DNA from: Bacteroidota bacterium
GTDB lineage: Bacteria > Bacteroidota > Bacteroidia > AKYH767-A > OLB10
Length of the DNA stretch: 64,000 nt
Assembly (NCBI GenBank): GCA_016709725.1
Contig: JADJMG010000005.1
Coordinates: 347,501 to 411,500, forward strand
Direction: 5' to 3'
The number at the start of each line of letters is the position of its first letter. The stretch's first letter is position 1. Below are positions 42,151 through 51,001 of this stretch, piece by piece. A model generated the notes under the pieces. That model did not search any database and was not told the DNA's origin. It saw only the letters and a list, made by a program, of their open reading frames with translations. A program made the translations under genes and the position numbers.

Positions 42151-42276
42151 TTTTCTAAATTACTTTTTGTTATACGGAGATAACCAATGATTGTTCAAAT
42201 TTAGTTAAACTTGCAACAAGAACAATTATAATATTTAATGGATTCTTACAAACAAAAGTAATTAATTATCAATACT

Positions 42277-42957
42277 ATGAAAAAAATATTCCTAATTTGC
42301 TTAGGCCTCATGCTTGCAATTGGAACGAATACATTCGCTCAAAAGAAGAAAAAATCAATGGAAAAAGCAGCAACAGACACATTAATTGAGATTATCACCG
42401 ATTACGGTACCATGAAATTGAAACTTTATAAAGAGACTCCTTTGCATCGGGCGAACTTTATAAAACTGGTAAGTGAAGGCTTTTATGATAGTCTGCTCTT
42501 CCACCGTGTGATAAAAGGATTTATGATACAAGGCGGTGATCCTGATTCTAAGAATGCAGCGCCTGGAAAAATGCTAGGTTCTGGAGATGTTGGGTATAAG
42601 ATACCTGCTGAATTAATTGATACACTTTATCACAAAAAAGGCGTTTTGGCGGCTGCTAGAGATGGAAATCCAGAAAAAGCAAGTTCTGGTTGTCAATTCT
42701 ATATTGTACAAGGTAAACCCATGACAGAAGCTGAAATTAAACAAGCAGAACAGCGCGTAGGTTTCACGATGAGCGAAAAACAAAAGTCCGATTATATGAC
42801 CCTTGGTGGTTCGCCATGGCTAGATCGCAACTACACGGTGTTTGGCGAGATTGTAGAAGGATTGGATGTGATTGATAAAATTGCAGCTGTAAAAACTCTA
42901 CCGGGTGATCGTCCAGAGACGGATGTGAGGATGACGATTAAAATAATTAAGAATTAG
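42277..42957 (+). CDS. Secreted peptidyl-prolyl cis-trans isomerase, cyclophilin type
   Basis: 226 residues. Signal peptide ends TFAQ, then a Lys block. The cyclophilin motif is FHRVIKGFMIQGGDP with the catalytic Arg, followed by GNPEKASSGCQFYIVQ. A short insertion (MTEAEIKQAEQRVGFTMSEK) interrupts the barrel between strands, a known feature of some bacterial cyclophilins. It folds periplasmic or outer-membrane proteins by proline isomerisation. It precedes pheS, separated by an inverted repeat of about 165 bases. Confidence 0.93.
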   Translation: MKKIFLICLGLMLAIGTNTFAQKKKKSMEKAATDTLIEIITDYGTMKLKLYKETPLHRANFIKLVSEGFYDSLLFHRVIKGFMIQGGDPDSKNAAPGKMLGSGDVGYKIPAELIDTLYHKKGVLAAARDGNPEKASSGCQFYIVQGKPMTEAEIKQAEQRVGFTMSEKQKSDYMTLGGSPWLDRNYTVFGEIVEGLDVIDKIAAVKTLPGDRPETDVRMTIKIIKN

Positions 42958-43122
42958 GAATTATGAATTCAGAATTATTAAGTTTACCTAACTTAATAAT
43001 TTCCGCTGTCAAATTTAAAAATTTGAATTTCTAATCAGATAAAAGAATTTGATTTTATATTCGAAAGTAAATTGCATTAACAAAAGAAACACTTAAAATT
43101 CTGAATTCTTAATTCTGAATTA
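42946..43122. repeat. Inverted AATTAAGAATT/GAATTCAGAATT repeat between cyclophilin and pheS
   Basis: Near 42950 the tract AATTAGGAATTATGAATTCA with CAGAATTATTAAG is mirrored near 43096 by ATTCTGAATTCTTAATTCTG, so the two sides can pair. Related AATTAAGAATTA tracts occur at 48406-48440 and 57072-57160. It looks like a dispersed AT-rich element that could also act as a terminator. Confidence 0.55.
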
Positions 43123-43123
43123 T

Positions 43124-44163
43124 ATGATAGATATTGAATCTTTAATTGAAGAGACAAAAAGTTTTGCTCCTGCAAATAAGGAGGAGCTGGAGACTTTTCG
43201 GGTTCGCTTTTTGGGGAAGAAGGGCTTGTTGACGGAGTTGTTTGCGAAGATGAAAGAGGTGGCTCCTGAAGAGCGTAAATCTTTTGGCTTGCAAGTGAAT
43301 TCACTGAAGGTGGCTGCTGAGAATCGCTTGAATCAATTTAAAGATGCTTTTGAAGATGCGGATGCGGGTTCAAATCAAAATATCGATTTAAGTTTACCAT
43401 CGGATCCCAATCCATTGGGATCGTTTCATCCCTTGAGCTTGGTACGCAGAAAAATCATCAGCATCTTTTCGCGGATAGGCTTCAACGTGAGTGATGGTCC
43501 GGAGATTGAAGACGATTGGCATAATTTCTCGGCGTTAAATTTTCCTCCTGAGCATCCAGCTCGCGATATGCAGGATACTTTTTTCATCGATGTGAATCCT
43601 GATCAAGAAAAGTACAATGGATCTTTAGCATTAAGAACCCATACCTCATCGATCCAAGTTCGAGTGATGGAAAATCAAGCCCCTCCTATTCGAACTATTT
43701 GTCCGGGAAGAGTGTATCGCAACGAAGCGATCTCTGCTCGTGCACATTGCTTTTTTCATCAGGTAGAAGGATTTTATATAGATGAAAACGTTTCGTTTGC
43801 CGACTTAAAACAAACCTTATTGTATTTCTCTCAAGAGATGTTTGGCGAGGATACAAAAATTAGACTGCGTCCGTCTTACTTTCCGTTTACAGAGCCTAGC
43901 GCAGAGATGGACATCAGTTGTACCATTTGCAAAGGCAAGGGTTGTAATATTTGTAAGTATACAGGATGGGTCGAGATTTTAGGATGTGGTATGATAGCTC
44001 CCGCCGTGTTGGAAAACAATAAAATTGATCCAAAAAATACAGTGGATTTGCTTTCGGAATGGGCATTGAAAGAATCACGATGCTGAAGTATAGTATCAAA
44101 GATCTTCGTATTTTTTCAGAGAATGATGTGCGCTTCTTGGATCAGTTTAAAGGAGTGCGATAA
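43124..44163 (+). CDS. pheS: Phenylalanyl-tRNA synthetase alpha subunit, one frameshift near the end
   Basis: About 346 residues joined. The N-terminal coiled-coil arm (EELETFRVRFLGKKGLLTEL) is followed by class II motifs: FHPLSLVRRKIISIFSRIGF, motif 2 RTICPGRVYRNEAISARAHC and FFHQVEGF. The frame breaks at six A's 44032-44037 (seven expected). After repair, DPKKYSGFAFGMGIERITML gives motif 3 and the protein ends QFKGVR at a TAA 44161-44163. Motif 3 is essential, so a truncated protein would be inactive. As pheS is essential, this strongly argues that the break is a sequence error. Confidence 0.93.
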
Positions 44164-44638
44164 AGATGCTAATATTTCTCGCAAAGGCGCAGAGACGCTA
44201 AGGCTGCGCTTCACCAAATTTTCTCGAAAAAGTTACGATGGTAAAGGCTAATTTAAAAACAAACAACTAAGTTTTAAAATTCTCACCCCTTTGCGTCCCG
44301 ATATCTATCGGGATCGCGCCTTTGTGAGCAACTTTATGAACTTTAATTTAGCAATACAAATTAATAAATCTAAAATGCTGAATGATTTTTTCCATTAAAA
44401 AGAAGCGCGAAAATGAGCTCAGGAAATTTTCTCACCAAGTACGGTGGTGCTTAGAAATTCGGTCTATTTTTTTACGCTAAATTTTCTCGCAACCCTCGGC
44501 AGCTCAGGTTAAAAAGGCGCAAAGGCGCAAAGTTTTCTATAGAAGACACTGAGGAATTTAACACAAATCCAAGTAAAGTTGAACACCCAAATACATTTCT
44601 GATAATTTCACGAATACGCACGATTGACAATCCAAAAA
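44164..44638. repeat. Intergenic dispersed-repeat block
   Basis: The 475-base gap after pheS contains CTCGCAAAGGCGCAGAGACG, GCTAAGGCTGCGCT, a TCCCGATATCTATCGGGA palindrome (44296-44313) and an AACCCTCGGCAGCTCAGGTT motif (about 44482). These are the same families seen at 8140, 19690, 48255 and 53196. No gene is visible. Confidence 0.75.
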
Positions 44639-46330
44639 TTACTTCTTCGGCTTACCAATAACTTTATACTCCCCTTCTCCTTTTAAGATGGAATTGTAAA
44701 GTGTATTATTTCCCAAAACCGCTAATGCTTCTTTGATGGTTTCATCGTGCTTGAACATGTACTTGTACTTACCCGTTTGAAAATAATAGCGAGTAATCAA
44801 TTCTTTCTCAATAAAACTTTTTATCTCCGTTTTAAATAATCTTAAATCGGCAGCTTTATCGTGATTCAATTCTTTTCCTAATTTATCAATTTCATTGCTA
44901 TTGCTGGCATAATACTTTTCACGAATAGCAGCTTCCTTCAACAGCTTAAATGTATTTTCAGTTTGGGTAGAATAAGAATAGGTTTCAGCATTCACATAAT
45001 TCTCGAAATCTTTAAAATCGGCATCACTTAAATTAAAACTTTCTATAGGTGCAATGCTGTCATGATCATGACGGAATTTGCTTGCATAATCGAAGATGAT
45101 AAAATTTCCAATTAAGCTTTTTGTGATGTTGCTAGTATCTGATAATGCTAAGAAGCGATCAGGGTAAACCGCAGAACCATCAAACACCGTTCTTCCGTTT
45201 TTTGTTTTGAAAGCTTTCATCAATGAATCGGGTACTTCCGTTACGGCATTGTCTTCATCGTGATTATAAATGCGTGTTTGAACACATCTACCACTAGCCG
45301 TGTAATACTTCGCTACCGTCAATTTCATTTGTGCATTGTAGGTAAGAGGTCGCGTTTGTTGCACCAACCCTTTTCCAAAACTTCGTTGTCCAATGATCAC
45401 ACCTCGATCTAAATCTTGAAAATTCCCTGCCGTAATTTCACTTGCTGATGCAGAATTTTTATCGATCAACACGGCAACTTTTAAATCAGGGGCAATCGGA
45501 TCTACTTTAGCCATGTATGTATTGTTTGATCCTTCTGTCTTTCCTTTTTGCGTAACGAGTAACTCTCCTTTCTTTACAAATAAATTCAACATTTGCACCG
45601 ACTCTTCCAGCAGTCCACCGCCATTACCTCGCAAATCGAAAACGAGCGAGGTAAGACCTTTATTCTTTTGCAAATCGACTAAGGCATCGTGTACTTCGCT
45701 GAAACAGTTTTGCAAAAACTTATCGAGTTTAATATAGCCAACACTGTCGTTGATCATTCCGTAGTAAGGAACATTCTTCACTTTAATTTCTCCTCGAGTA
45801 ATTGATTTTTCGATGAGTGCTGATTCGCCATAACGCGACAATCCTACTTTCACAACCGTACCCGCCTGCCCTTTGATCATATCATCGATTTCAGAAGGAG
45901 ACAGCCCTTTAATGGCTCTTCCATTCACTGATATCAACAGATCACCAGCTCGCACATCGGCCAGTTGAGCAGGGTAGCCTTCGTACACATCATAAATCAC
46001 TATACTATCTCCATAACGAAAAGAAGAAGCGCCAATACCACCGTACTCGGTGCTGACATGCTTCATTCTGTAATCTTCAATTTCCGATTCTGGATAAAAA
46101 TTGGTGTAGGGGTCGATGGTCTTTAACATACCATCAATTCCTACTTTCAATAATTCACCGGGCTTCACATCATCCACATAAAACTGGTCGACTTCACGAT
46201 AAACCGCTGAGAAAATATCGAGTTGCTTGCTAATCATAAAATAATCATCAACAAAGCTGATACTTAAAAACGTTGAAGGAATCAACATCAAAAGAATCAG
46301 TTTACGACGATGGTTGGAGAATATGGACAT
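44639..46330 (-). CDS. C-terminal processing protease, S41 family (PDZ)
   Basis: 563 residues. A membrane-spanning or signal segment at the N-terminus (ILLMLIPSTFLSISFV) is followed by an S41 N-terminal helical part, a PDZ domain (about 95-165) and the protease core. The catalytic Ser is in SASASE (293-298) with Lys320 in GQRSFGKG, the Ser/Lys dyad of Ctp proteases. A substrate-binding strand is VFDLRGNGGGLLEE. A C-terminal helical region extends beyond the core. It processes or degrades periplasmic proteins. It is transcribed divergently from the AI-2E transporter gene, with 36 bases between. Confidence 0.92.
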   Translation of the reverse strand: MSIFSNHRRKLILLMLIPSTFLSISFVDDYFMISKQLDIFSAVYREVDQFYVDDVKPGELLKVGIDGMLKTIDPYTNFYPESEIEDYRMKHVSTEYGGIGASSFRYGDSIVIYDVYEGYPAQLADVRAGDLLISVNGRAIKGLSPSEIDDMIKGQAGTVVKVGLSRYGESALIEKSITRGEIKVKNVPYYGMINDSVGYIKLDKFLQNCFSEVHDALVDLQKNKGLTSLVFDLRGNGGGLLEESVQMLNLFVKKGELLVTQKGKTEGSNNTYMAKVDPIAPDLKVAVLIDKNSASASEITAGNFQDLDRGVIIGQRSFGKGLVQQTRPLTYNAQMKLTVAKYYTASGRCVQTRIYNHDEDNAVTEVPDSLMKAFKTKNGRTVFDGSAVYPDRFLALSDTSNITKSLIGNFIIFDYASKFRHDHDSIAPIESFNLSDADFKDFENYVNAETYSYSTQTENTFKLLKEAAIREKYYASNSNEIDKLGKELNHDKAADLRLFKTEIKSFIEKELITRYYFQTGKYKYMFKHDETIKEALAVLGNNTLYNSILKGEGEYKVIGKPKK

Positions 46331-46366
46331 AATTGTTTTTTAACGTTTCAAAGATAATAGATCGTA

Positions 46367-47386
46367 ATGAACCAAAATCATTATTTTTATACCATGAATA
46401 ACAACCGAAATCAAGTGGTAAGCTTGCTGGTCATCACCTTATTGTGTGTCTTTTTATTTTGGTCTTTACTTGGATTTTTAACTTCCTTCCTCTCTGCCAC
46501 AATACTTTATGTCTTGGCTCGCCCATTCTTAAAATACTTAACCATCAAGAAGAATTGGAATAAAACGCTTTCTATTGTGTTGATATTGTTCATTTCCTTC
46601 ATCACGATACTCCTACCCTTTTGGTCGTTATATGGCTTGTTAGCCTCTAAAATAAATTATGCAATCATCCATAGTAATGACTTAATGATCGGATTAAAGC
46701 AGATGGATGAATTCATCTATTCCAAAACTGGATTCAGTGTATTGAGTCATGATATGATTGTTAAATTTCAGGGTTTAGCAAGTAATATTATTCCACAAAT
46801 TTTAGGGGCTACTGCGGATGCATTGGCGACCATAGGAATGATGTATTTCATACTTTATTACCTATTACAAAATCAAGGTGACCTAGAAAAAACGTTAATT
46901 GATTATTTACCTTTTGAAACAAGTCACTCGCAACAATTCTCATCTGAATTAGAGATGGCTGTTTTTAGCAATGTGCTAGGTGCACCTGTACTTGCCATCT
47001 TACAAGGACTCACGGCAGGCGTTATTTTTTGGTTTTGCGATTTAGATCAGCCTTGGTTTTGGGGAACGATCGCTGGGTTCATGTCTTTTATTCCGCTTGT
47101 AGGAACCGCATTGGTTTGGATTCCGGCAGGGATTTACCAATATGCAAACAATCAACATTGGCAAGGCATTGCCATCTTGATTTGTGGTACGTTAATCATC
47201 ACCAATATTGATAATGTTTTTCGTTTCACACTTCAGAAAAAATTCGCGAATGTTCATCCTATCATTACAGTCCTTGGTGTAATTTTAGGAATGCAATGGT
47301 TCGGACTTCCTGGAATTGTATTTGGTCCGTTGCTGATTTCTTATTTTGTGCTGATGCTAAAAATGTATAGGGAAGAATATAGATAA
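46367..47386 (+). CDS. AI-2E family transporter
   Basis: 339 residues, about eight hydrophobic spans. The family pattern GFLTSFLSATILYVLARPFL and the C-terminal block FWGTIAGFMSFIPLVGTALVW with HPIITVLGVILGMQWFGLPG then FGPLL are typical. The family was named from AI-2 exporter TqsA but many members have other or unknown substrates, so I do not infer quorum sensing. An alternative start is 46394 (MNNNRNQ). It follows the divergent protease gene. Confidence 0.9.
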   Translation: MNQNHYFYTMNNNRNQVVSLLVITLLCVFLFWSLLGFLTSFLSATILYVLARPFLKYLTIKKNWNKTLSIVLILFISFITILLPFWSLYGLLASKINYAIIHSNDLMIGLKQMDEFIYSKTGFSVLSHDMIVKFQGLASNIIPQILGATADALATIGMMYFILYYLLQNQGDLEKTLIDYLPFETSHSQQFSSELEMAVFSNVLGAPVLAILQGLTAGVIFWFCDLDQPWFWGTIAGFMSFIPLVGTALVWIPAGIYQYANNQHWQGIAILICGTLIITNIDNVFRFTLQKKFANVHPIITVLGVILGMQWFGLPGIVFGPLLISYFVLMLKMYREEYR

Positions 47387-47420
47387 TTGGCAAGTTGGTA
47401 AGTTGGCAAATTGGTAAATT
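47387..47420. repeat. 8-bp TTGGCAAG/TTGGTAAA repeat
   Basis: Immediately after the AI-2E family gene: TTGGCAAG TTGGTAAG TTGGCAAA TTGGTAAA. It is the reverse-complement family of the CCAATTxG tract at 19710. Confidence 0.75.
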
Positions 47421-47511
47421 GTTTTATATTTCGACTATATCGAACAAAGTGAAGTACTGCTTAGAAGCACTACACTGAAATAATGTTCCGAATTGGAATT
47501 GCAAACAATTT

Positions 47512-48035
47512 TTAATTCAAACTAAAACCGTAATCTTCGCCGTAGGCTTCTAATGATTTTTTTAGTTTTTGGCGGGCTACATGAATTCTAATTTTTACTG
47601 TACCCAATGGCACCTGCAATTCATCAGCAATTTCAGAATATTTATAACCTTCAAAAGATTTCATAAAAGGAATGCGCAAATTATCGGGCAACTCACTGAT
47701 GGCTGCATCAATTTCCTTCATGGCAATGCGCTCAACTCCATTATTCATTTCTGAATAATTCACATTTTCCAACAGGTAATTATTTTCAGTATCATCGTGC
47801 ACTACTTTTCGCTTCACCTTTTTCTATATTCATTGATAAAAGGTTTTTTAAGATGGTATACAACCATCCCTTTAAATTGGTCCCAGGCGCAAACTTCTCT
47901 TTATTATAAAAAGCTTTTAGCATCGTTTCTTGAACAAGATCCTCGGCATCTTCTACGGCGCGTCAATTTTAAAGCATATCCGCGAAGAGGCTCATAGTGA
48001 TCCTTAACATGATAATTAAATTCTAATTGAGTCAT
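47512..48035 (-). CDS. ECF-type RNA polymerase sigma factor, three frame breaks
   Basis: About 175 residues joined. The ATG at 48035 gives MTQLEFNYHVKDHYEPLRGY. Sigma region 2 follows as DAEDLVQETMLKAFYNKEKF and GTNLKGWLYTILKN; region 4 is LPDNLRIPFMKSFEGYKYSE with IADELQVPLGTVKIRIH. Breaks lie near 47963 (two bases missing or one extra) and at two positions near 47820 and 47846. The repaired sequence aligns well with the family. The anti-sigma gene is not adjacent. The break count in a short gene is the highest in the window. Confidence 0.85.
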
Positions 48036-48443
48036 TTTGTCTAATTTTTTTATAAATACTTAAACAAAGGTAAGGATGTCGGGGTCTGTTTTGCAAGTTT
48101 TTTGTTTAACTTTTTCAACAATTTTGTTAAACAGGTTTTAACTCACTGACAGCTAGTACTAGAAAGAAATAAATTGATTTCCAGCAACTTGTACTTTGCT
48201 AAGAAAGTTTGGGCTTTTGAAGGTCGTCCTTATACACCTTAAAGTTTTCAAAGTAGCTTTTTACGCTAAATCTTCTCGCGCAGAGCCGCAAAGGCTGCGC
48301 TACGAGAAATTTTCTCACTAAGGCGCAAAGCCGCAAAGTTTTTTTCGTTTAGACGCAAGCCAGCAAATAAATGGGTTAGAAGCCGCTTGCTTCATGCAAG
48401 TTCACAATTCTGCATTCTTAATTCTTAATTCTGAATTAACCTT
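48036..48443. repeat. Gene-free stretch with dispersed repeats
   Basis: The region upstream of the sigma factor and downstream of the MerR gene holds CTCGCGCAGAGCCGCAAAGG, GCTGCGCTACGAGAAATTTT, CTAAGGCGCAAAGCCGCAAA and the AT-rich AATTCTTAATTCTTAATTCT tract (48406-48440). No gene or tRNA is seen. Confidence 0.7.
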
Positions 48444-49328
48444 CTACCCTTGAGCCTTTAATAATTTATTGAAATCATCAAAATCATAAAGCAGTGTTAC
48501 CTGCGGCGGATATTGAATATGGGATTGAAAAATTTGCGAACCCGCAATTAAAATGTTGGTGGATGGAAAATCGGCATGCAACTTATTCGCAATTTGCAAA
48601 GGTGTTTGATTGGAGATTGAGGATGTTAACACGGTCAGTATGTAATCGGCCTTATACAATTTCATTACTGAATGCAAATCATTTAGTGGCAAGTTAGGTC
48701 CTAAATAATTGGTATGGTGACCTGCTAAACGAATTAAATAATTTGCAAAAAGCAAGGTCACATCATGGGGTTCATGTGCAGGTAAAAACAAAACAAACTT
48801 CTTTGCTTTTTGGTGTTCAATTTTAGGCAATGCATTGAGAGCAGAAAATAATTTTAATCGAATCAAATGAGTAACAAAATGCTCATAGGCGGGATTAATA
48901 GAACCTGTTTGCCACATGATTCCAATTCGCGCCATAAGCGGGAATATCAACTTCTTAAAGCTTTCCTCAAATCCAATTTGATCGATGCTGGCTTGAAAAA
49001 TCTGAATGAAGCTTTCCTCGTCCAGTCCAAACATCGCTTTAATCAAAGATTCCAAATGCATCGTTTCATCATTGGATTGAAGAGTCAGATCAAGCACCAA
49101 AGTATCCACTTCTTCCTTCGACATTTTTGTAATCTTGGATATTTTATATCCTTTACGATTTAACATCGCTACATTGAGAAGTAATTTTAAATCTTCGTCT
49201 GTATAGTATCGAATGTTAGTTGCCGTTCTATTGGGTAGTGGAATTCCATAACGATGCTCCCAAATACGCAGCGTATGCGATTTGATTCCGGTTAATGCTT
49301 CCACATCTTTAATCGAGAAGTTTGTCAT
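48444..49328 (-). CDS. CarH-like MerR regulator with B12-binding domain (probable light sensor)
   Basis: 294 residues. N-terminal MerR winged helix (SIKDVEALTGIKSHTLRIWE, 5-24) with HRYGIP. The middle helical bundle has a W-x9-EH motif: W139 in IGIMWQTGSINPAYEH with E149 and H150, the signature of the CarH/LitR adenosylcobalamin-binding light-sensing bundle. A Rossmann-like B12 domain follows, with the axial-His motif as EPH (186-188) in HEPHDVTLLFANYL; the canonical DxHxxG is therefore changed to E-P-H-D-V-T. CarH represses target genes in the dark and releases DNA when AdoCbl is photolysed. Targets are unknown, but photolyase and riboflavin synthase genes lie 2.5-4 kb away on the other strand. 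Confidence 0.85.
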   Translation of the reverse strand: MTNFSIKDVEALTGIKSHTLRIWEHRYGIPLPNRTATNIRYYTDEDLKLLLNVAMLNRKGYKISKITKMSKEEVDTLVLDLTLQSNDETMHLESLIKAMFGLDEESFIQIFQASIDQIGFEESFKKLIFPLMARIGIMWQTGSINPAYEHFVTHLIRLKLFSALNALPKIEHQKAKKFVLFLPAHEPHDVTLLFANYLIRLAGHHTNYLGPNLPLNDLHSVMKLYKADYILTVLTSSISNQTPLQIANKLHADFPSTNILIAGSQIFQSHIQYPPQVTLLYDFDDFNKLLKAQG

Positions 49329-49551
49329 TTACTGTGTTCTGCGTAGGTGGTACTATATTTATTTAACTGCTTAAGATGTGAACGATGCATTAATCTCAAC
49401 TTGAGCTTATGCATTGACCGAAGCAGAACTGTGTACTTCGAAGGCTGCGACCGAAGAAGTAGCGTGTACTTCGAAGGCAGCGACCGAAGAAGTAGCGTCC
49501 TCATCTTTGATTAATCCATTCATTTTGAATGTGCATGATAGGTAGAACAAC
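49329..49551. repeat. 33-bp tandem duplication in intergenic region
   Basis: Two 33-bp copies at 49431-49463 and 49464-49496 start GTGTACTTCGAAGGCTGCGA and GTGTACTTCGAAGGCAGCGA and each end in GAAGAAGTAGC. They differ at one base. The remainder of the gap shows no gene. Confidence 0.75.
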
Positions 49552-49890
49552 TTAAGAAGAATAATGTTTTCTTAAAATCACTTTTATTAATTCACGTTGT
49601 AAGATGACATCGGCCATGTGGGCGGTATCGCGGCAGCCATAACGAGCTGGAATCATATGTTCAGGAATATCAATATGGTAAAGCAAACCTGGAATTCGAT
49701 CGGCATCAAACTTACACCAAAATTGGAGTTGCTCAGCTAATTGAATACAATAATTATTAAATTGAACAGGCAAACCCTCATTAAAAACTAAAGTGTAATT
49801 AAATCGATCAAAATCCTTTATGGTTTGAGCAGCCATCGCTTTTAAATACGCAAGGTCGTGCCGATATTTCTCAAGTTGCAAATCGTTCAT
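49552..49890 (-). CDS. Conserved hypothetical protein
   Basis: 112 residues, no signal peptide or membrane span. Segments such as LAYLKAMAAQTIKDFDRFNY and LLYHIDIPEHMIPARYGCRD suggest a folded cytoplasmic protein. I do not recognise the family. It lies next to the CarH-like gene on the same strand, 223 bases upstream of it, and 17 bases from a divergent barrel gene. Function is unknown. Confidence 0.65.
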   Translation of the reverse strand: MNDLQLEKYRHDLAYLKAMAAQTIKDFDRFNYTLVFNEGLPVQFNNYCIQLAEQLQFWCKFDADRIPGLLYHIDIPEHMIPARYGCRDTAHMADVILQRELIKVILRKHYSS

Positions 49891-49907
49891 ATACTATCTT
49901 TGTTAAA

Positions 49908-50921
49908 ATGAAAATGGAAAAGAACCATCTGCAAATATTAAAATTATTTTTTAATAAGTACTCCTTTCTACTGCTATTAATGATACTTGTCAGTATGTTT
50001 TCCTTTGGCCAAGGTGGTTACAAACCACATGCATTACTTTCACCCATGTGGCAAGTAGATGAAGAATATTTAGAACCCAGTGAAGTAAAAGATACAACCA
50101 TGGAGAATGGTCATGCTGCTACAGGATTCAGCTTTCGTTTTCCGCTTTATCTTGGAAAAGATTGGCTCTCTGCTGATGGTGGAAAACCTTTCATTGCTGT
50201 ATTACTACATGGTGGAGCTACAGGAAAAATTTCACAACTCGATTTTCTCGAACCCGATCGAATACTCACTATGGGTCGTTTGGGTATAACAGCGCTCATG
50301 GCAAAAGGTTTAAGAAATTTATATTTAATTCAATTTTCTACTTCCTTACCTTCTGAATCTTTTAATTTCAAAGTAAACTATTTGCGTTTTCATGGAGCCT
50401 TCGTATGGAGAAAGCTTTATCATAATAATACTTGGTGGCATACCCTTGGCGTAATGTATACTCCTGTCATGGGAAGAGATCTTCCCCTACCCTTACTCGG
50501 ATTTGGTATTAAATTAGGGAACGATGATCAAATACAAATGACATTTCCATTTAACGCGATGTACACTCATGTTTTCTCTAAAAAAATTAGCTTGAGTGCT
50601 AAAATTCAAAATACGGGCGGATATCATTATCTAAAACCAGATAGTATCTATCAGGACGAACCACTCCTTTATCGCTTCCAATATTATCGCGTAGGTGTGC
50701 TCGCTCGTTATTATACAACTCGACATGTTGTCCTAACGCCTGAAGTTGGAATGACTACATCCGGTAGCTTGCAGATTGATGATTACAAAGCAAAGCAAGT
50801 GGCCACACCATATCTACGGATAAGTTTACAAGTTCGATTTGGAAAACGACCACCCGTTGCTCCCATCTTAAATTTTGATCCAGGAGACAGCGGATTTGAT
50901 CCTGCCTACTTGGTAGAATGA
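49908..50921 (+). CDS. DUF6268-like outer-membrane beta-barrel protein
   Basis: 337 residues. Signal peptide ends SFGQ. The rest alternates beta-strand-like segments with aromatic residues (FSFRFPLYLGKDWLSADGGK, FHGAFVWRKLYHNNTWWHTL), as for DUF6268 barrels. The C-terminus has an unstructured proline-rich extension. It shares no motif with known porin transporters. It starts a plus-strand run that leads to the TIGR01777 and photolyase genes. Confidence 0.7.
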   Translation: MKMEKNHLQILKLFFNKYSFLLLLMILVSMFSFGQGGYKPHALLSPMWQVDEEYLEPSEVKDTTMENGHAATGFSFRFPLYLGKDWLSADGGKPFIAVLLHGGATGKISQLDFLEPDRILTMGRLGITALMAKGLRNLYLIQFSTSLPSESFNFKVNYLRFHGAFVWRKLYHNNTWWHTLGVMYTPVMGRDLPLPLLGFGIKLGNDDQIQMTFPFNAMYTHVFSKKISLSAKIQNTGGYHYLKPDSIYQDEPLLYRFQYYRVGVLARYYTTRHVVLTPEVGMTTSGSLQIDDYKAKQVATPYLRISLQVRFGKRPPVAPILNFDPGDSGFDPAYLVE

Positions 50922-51001
50922 TGTAAGTTAAGCTAGAAGCAATTAGATGAATTTATTTAATCGATATCTAAACAAATCTTTTCATTCCTTGTTTTAACTT
51001 C

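Noticed and set aside
46367..47386. Quorum-sensing AI-2 exporter
   Set aside because: The family name is broader than its function; no luxS or sensor gene is near.
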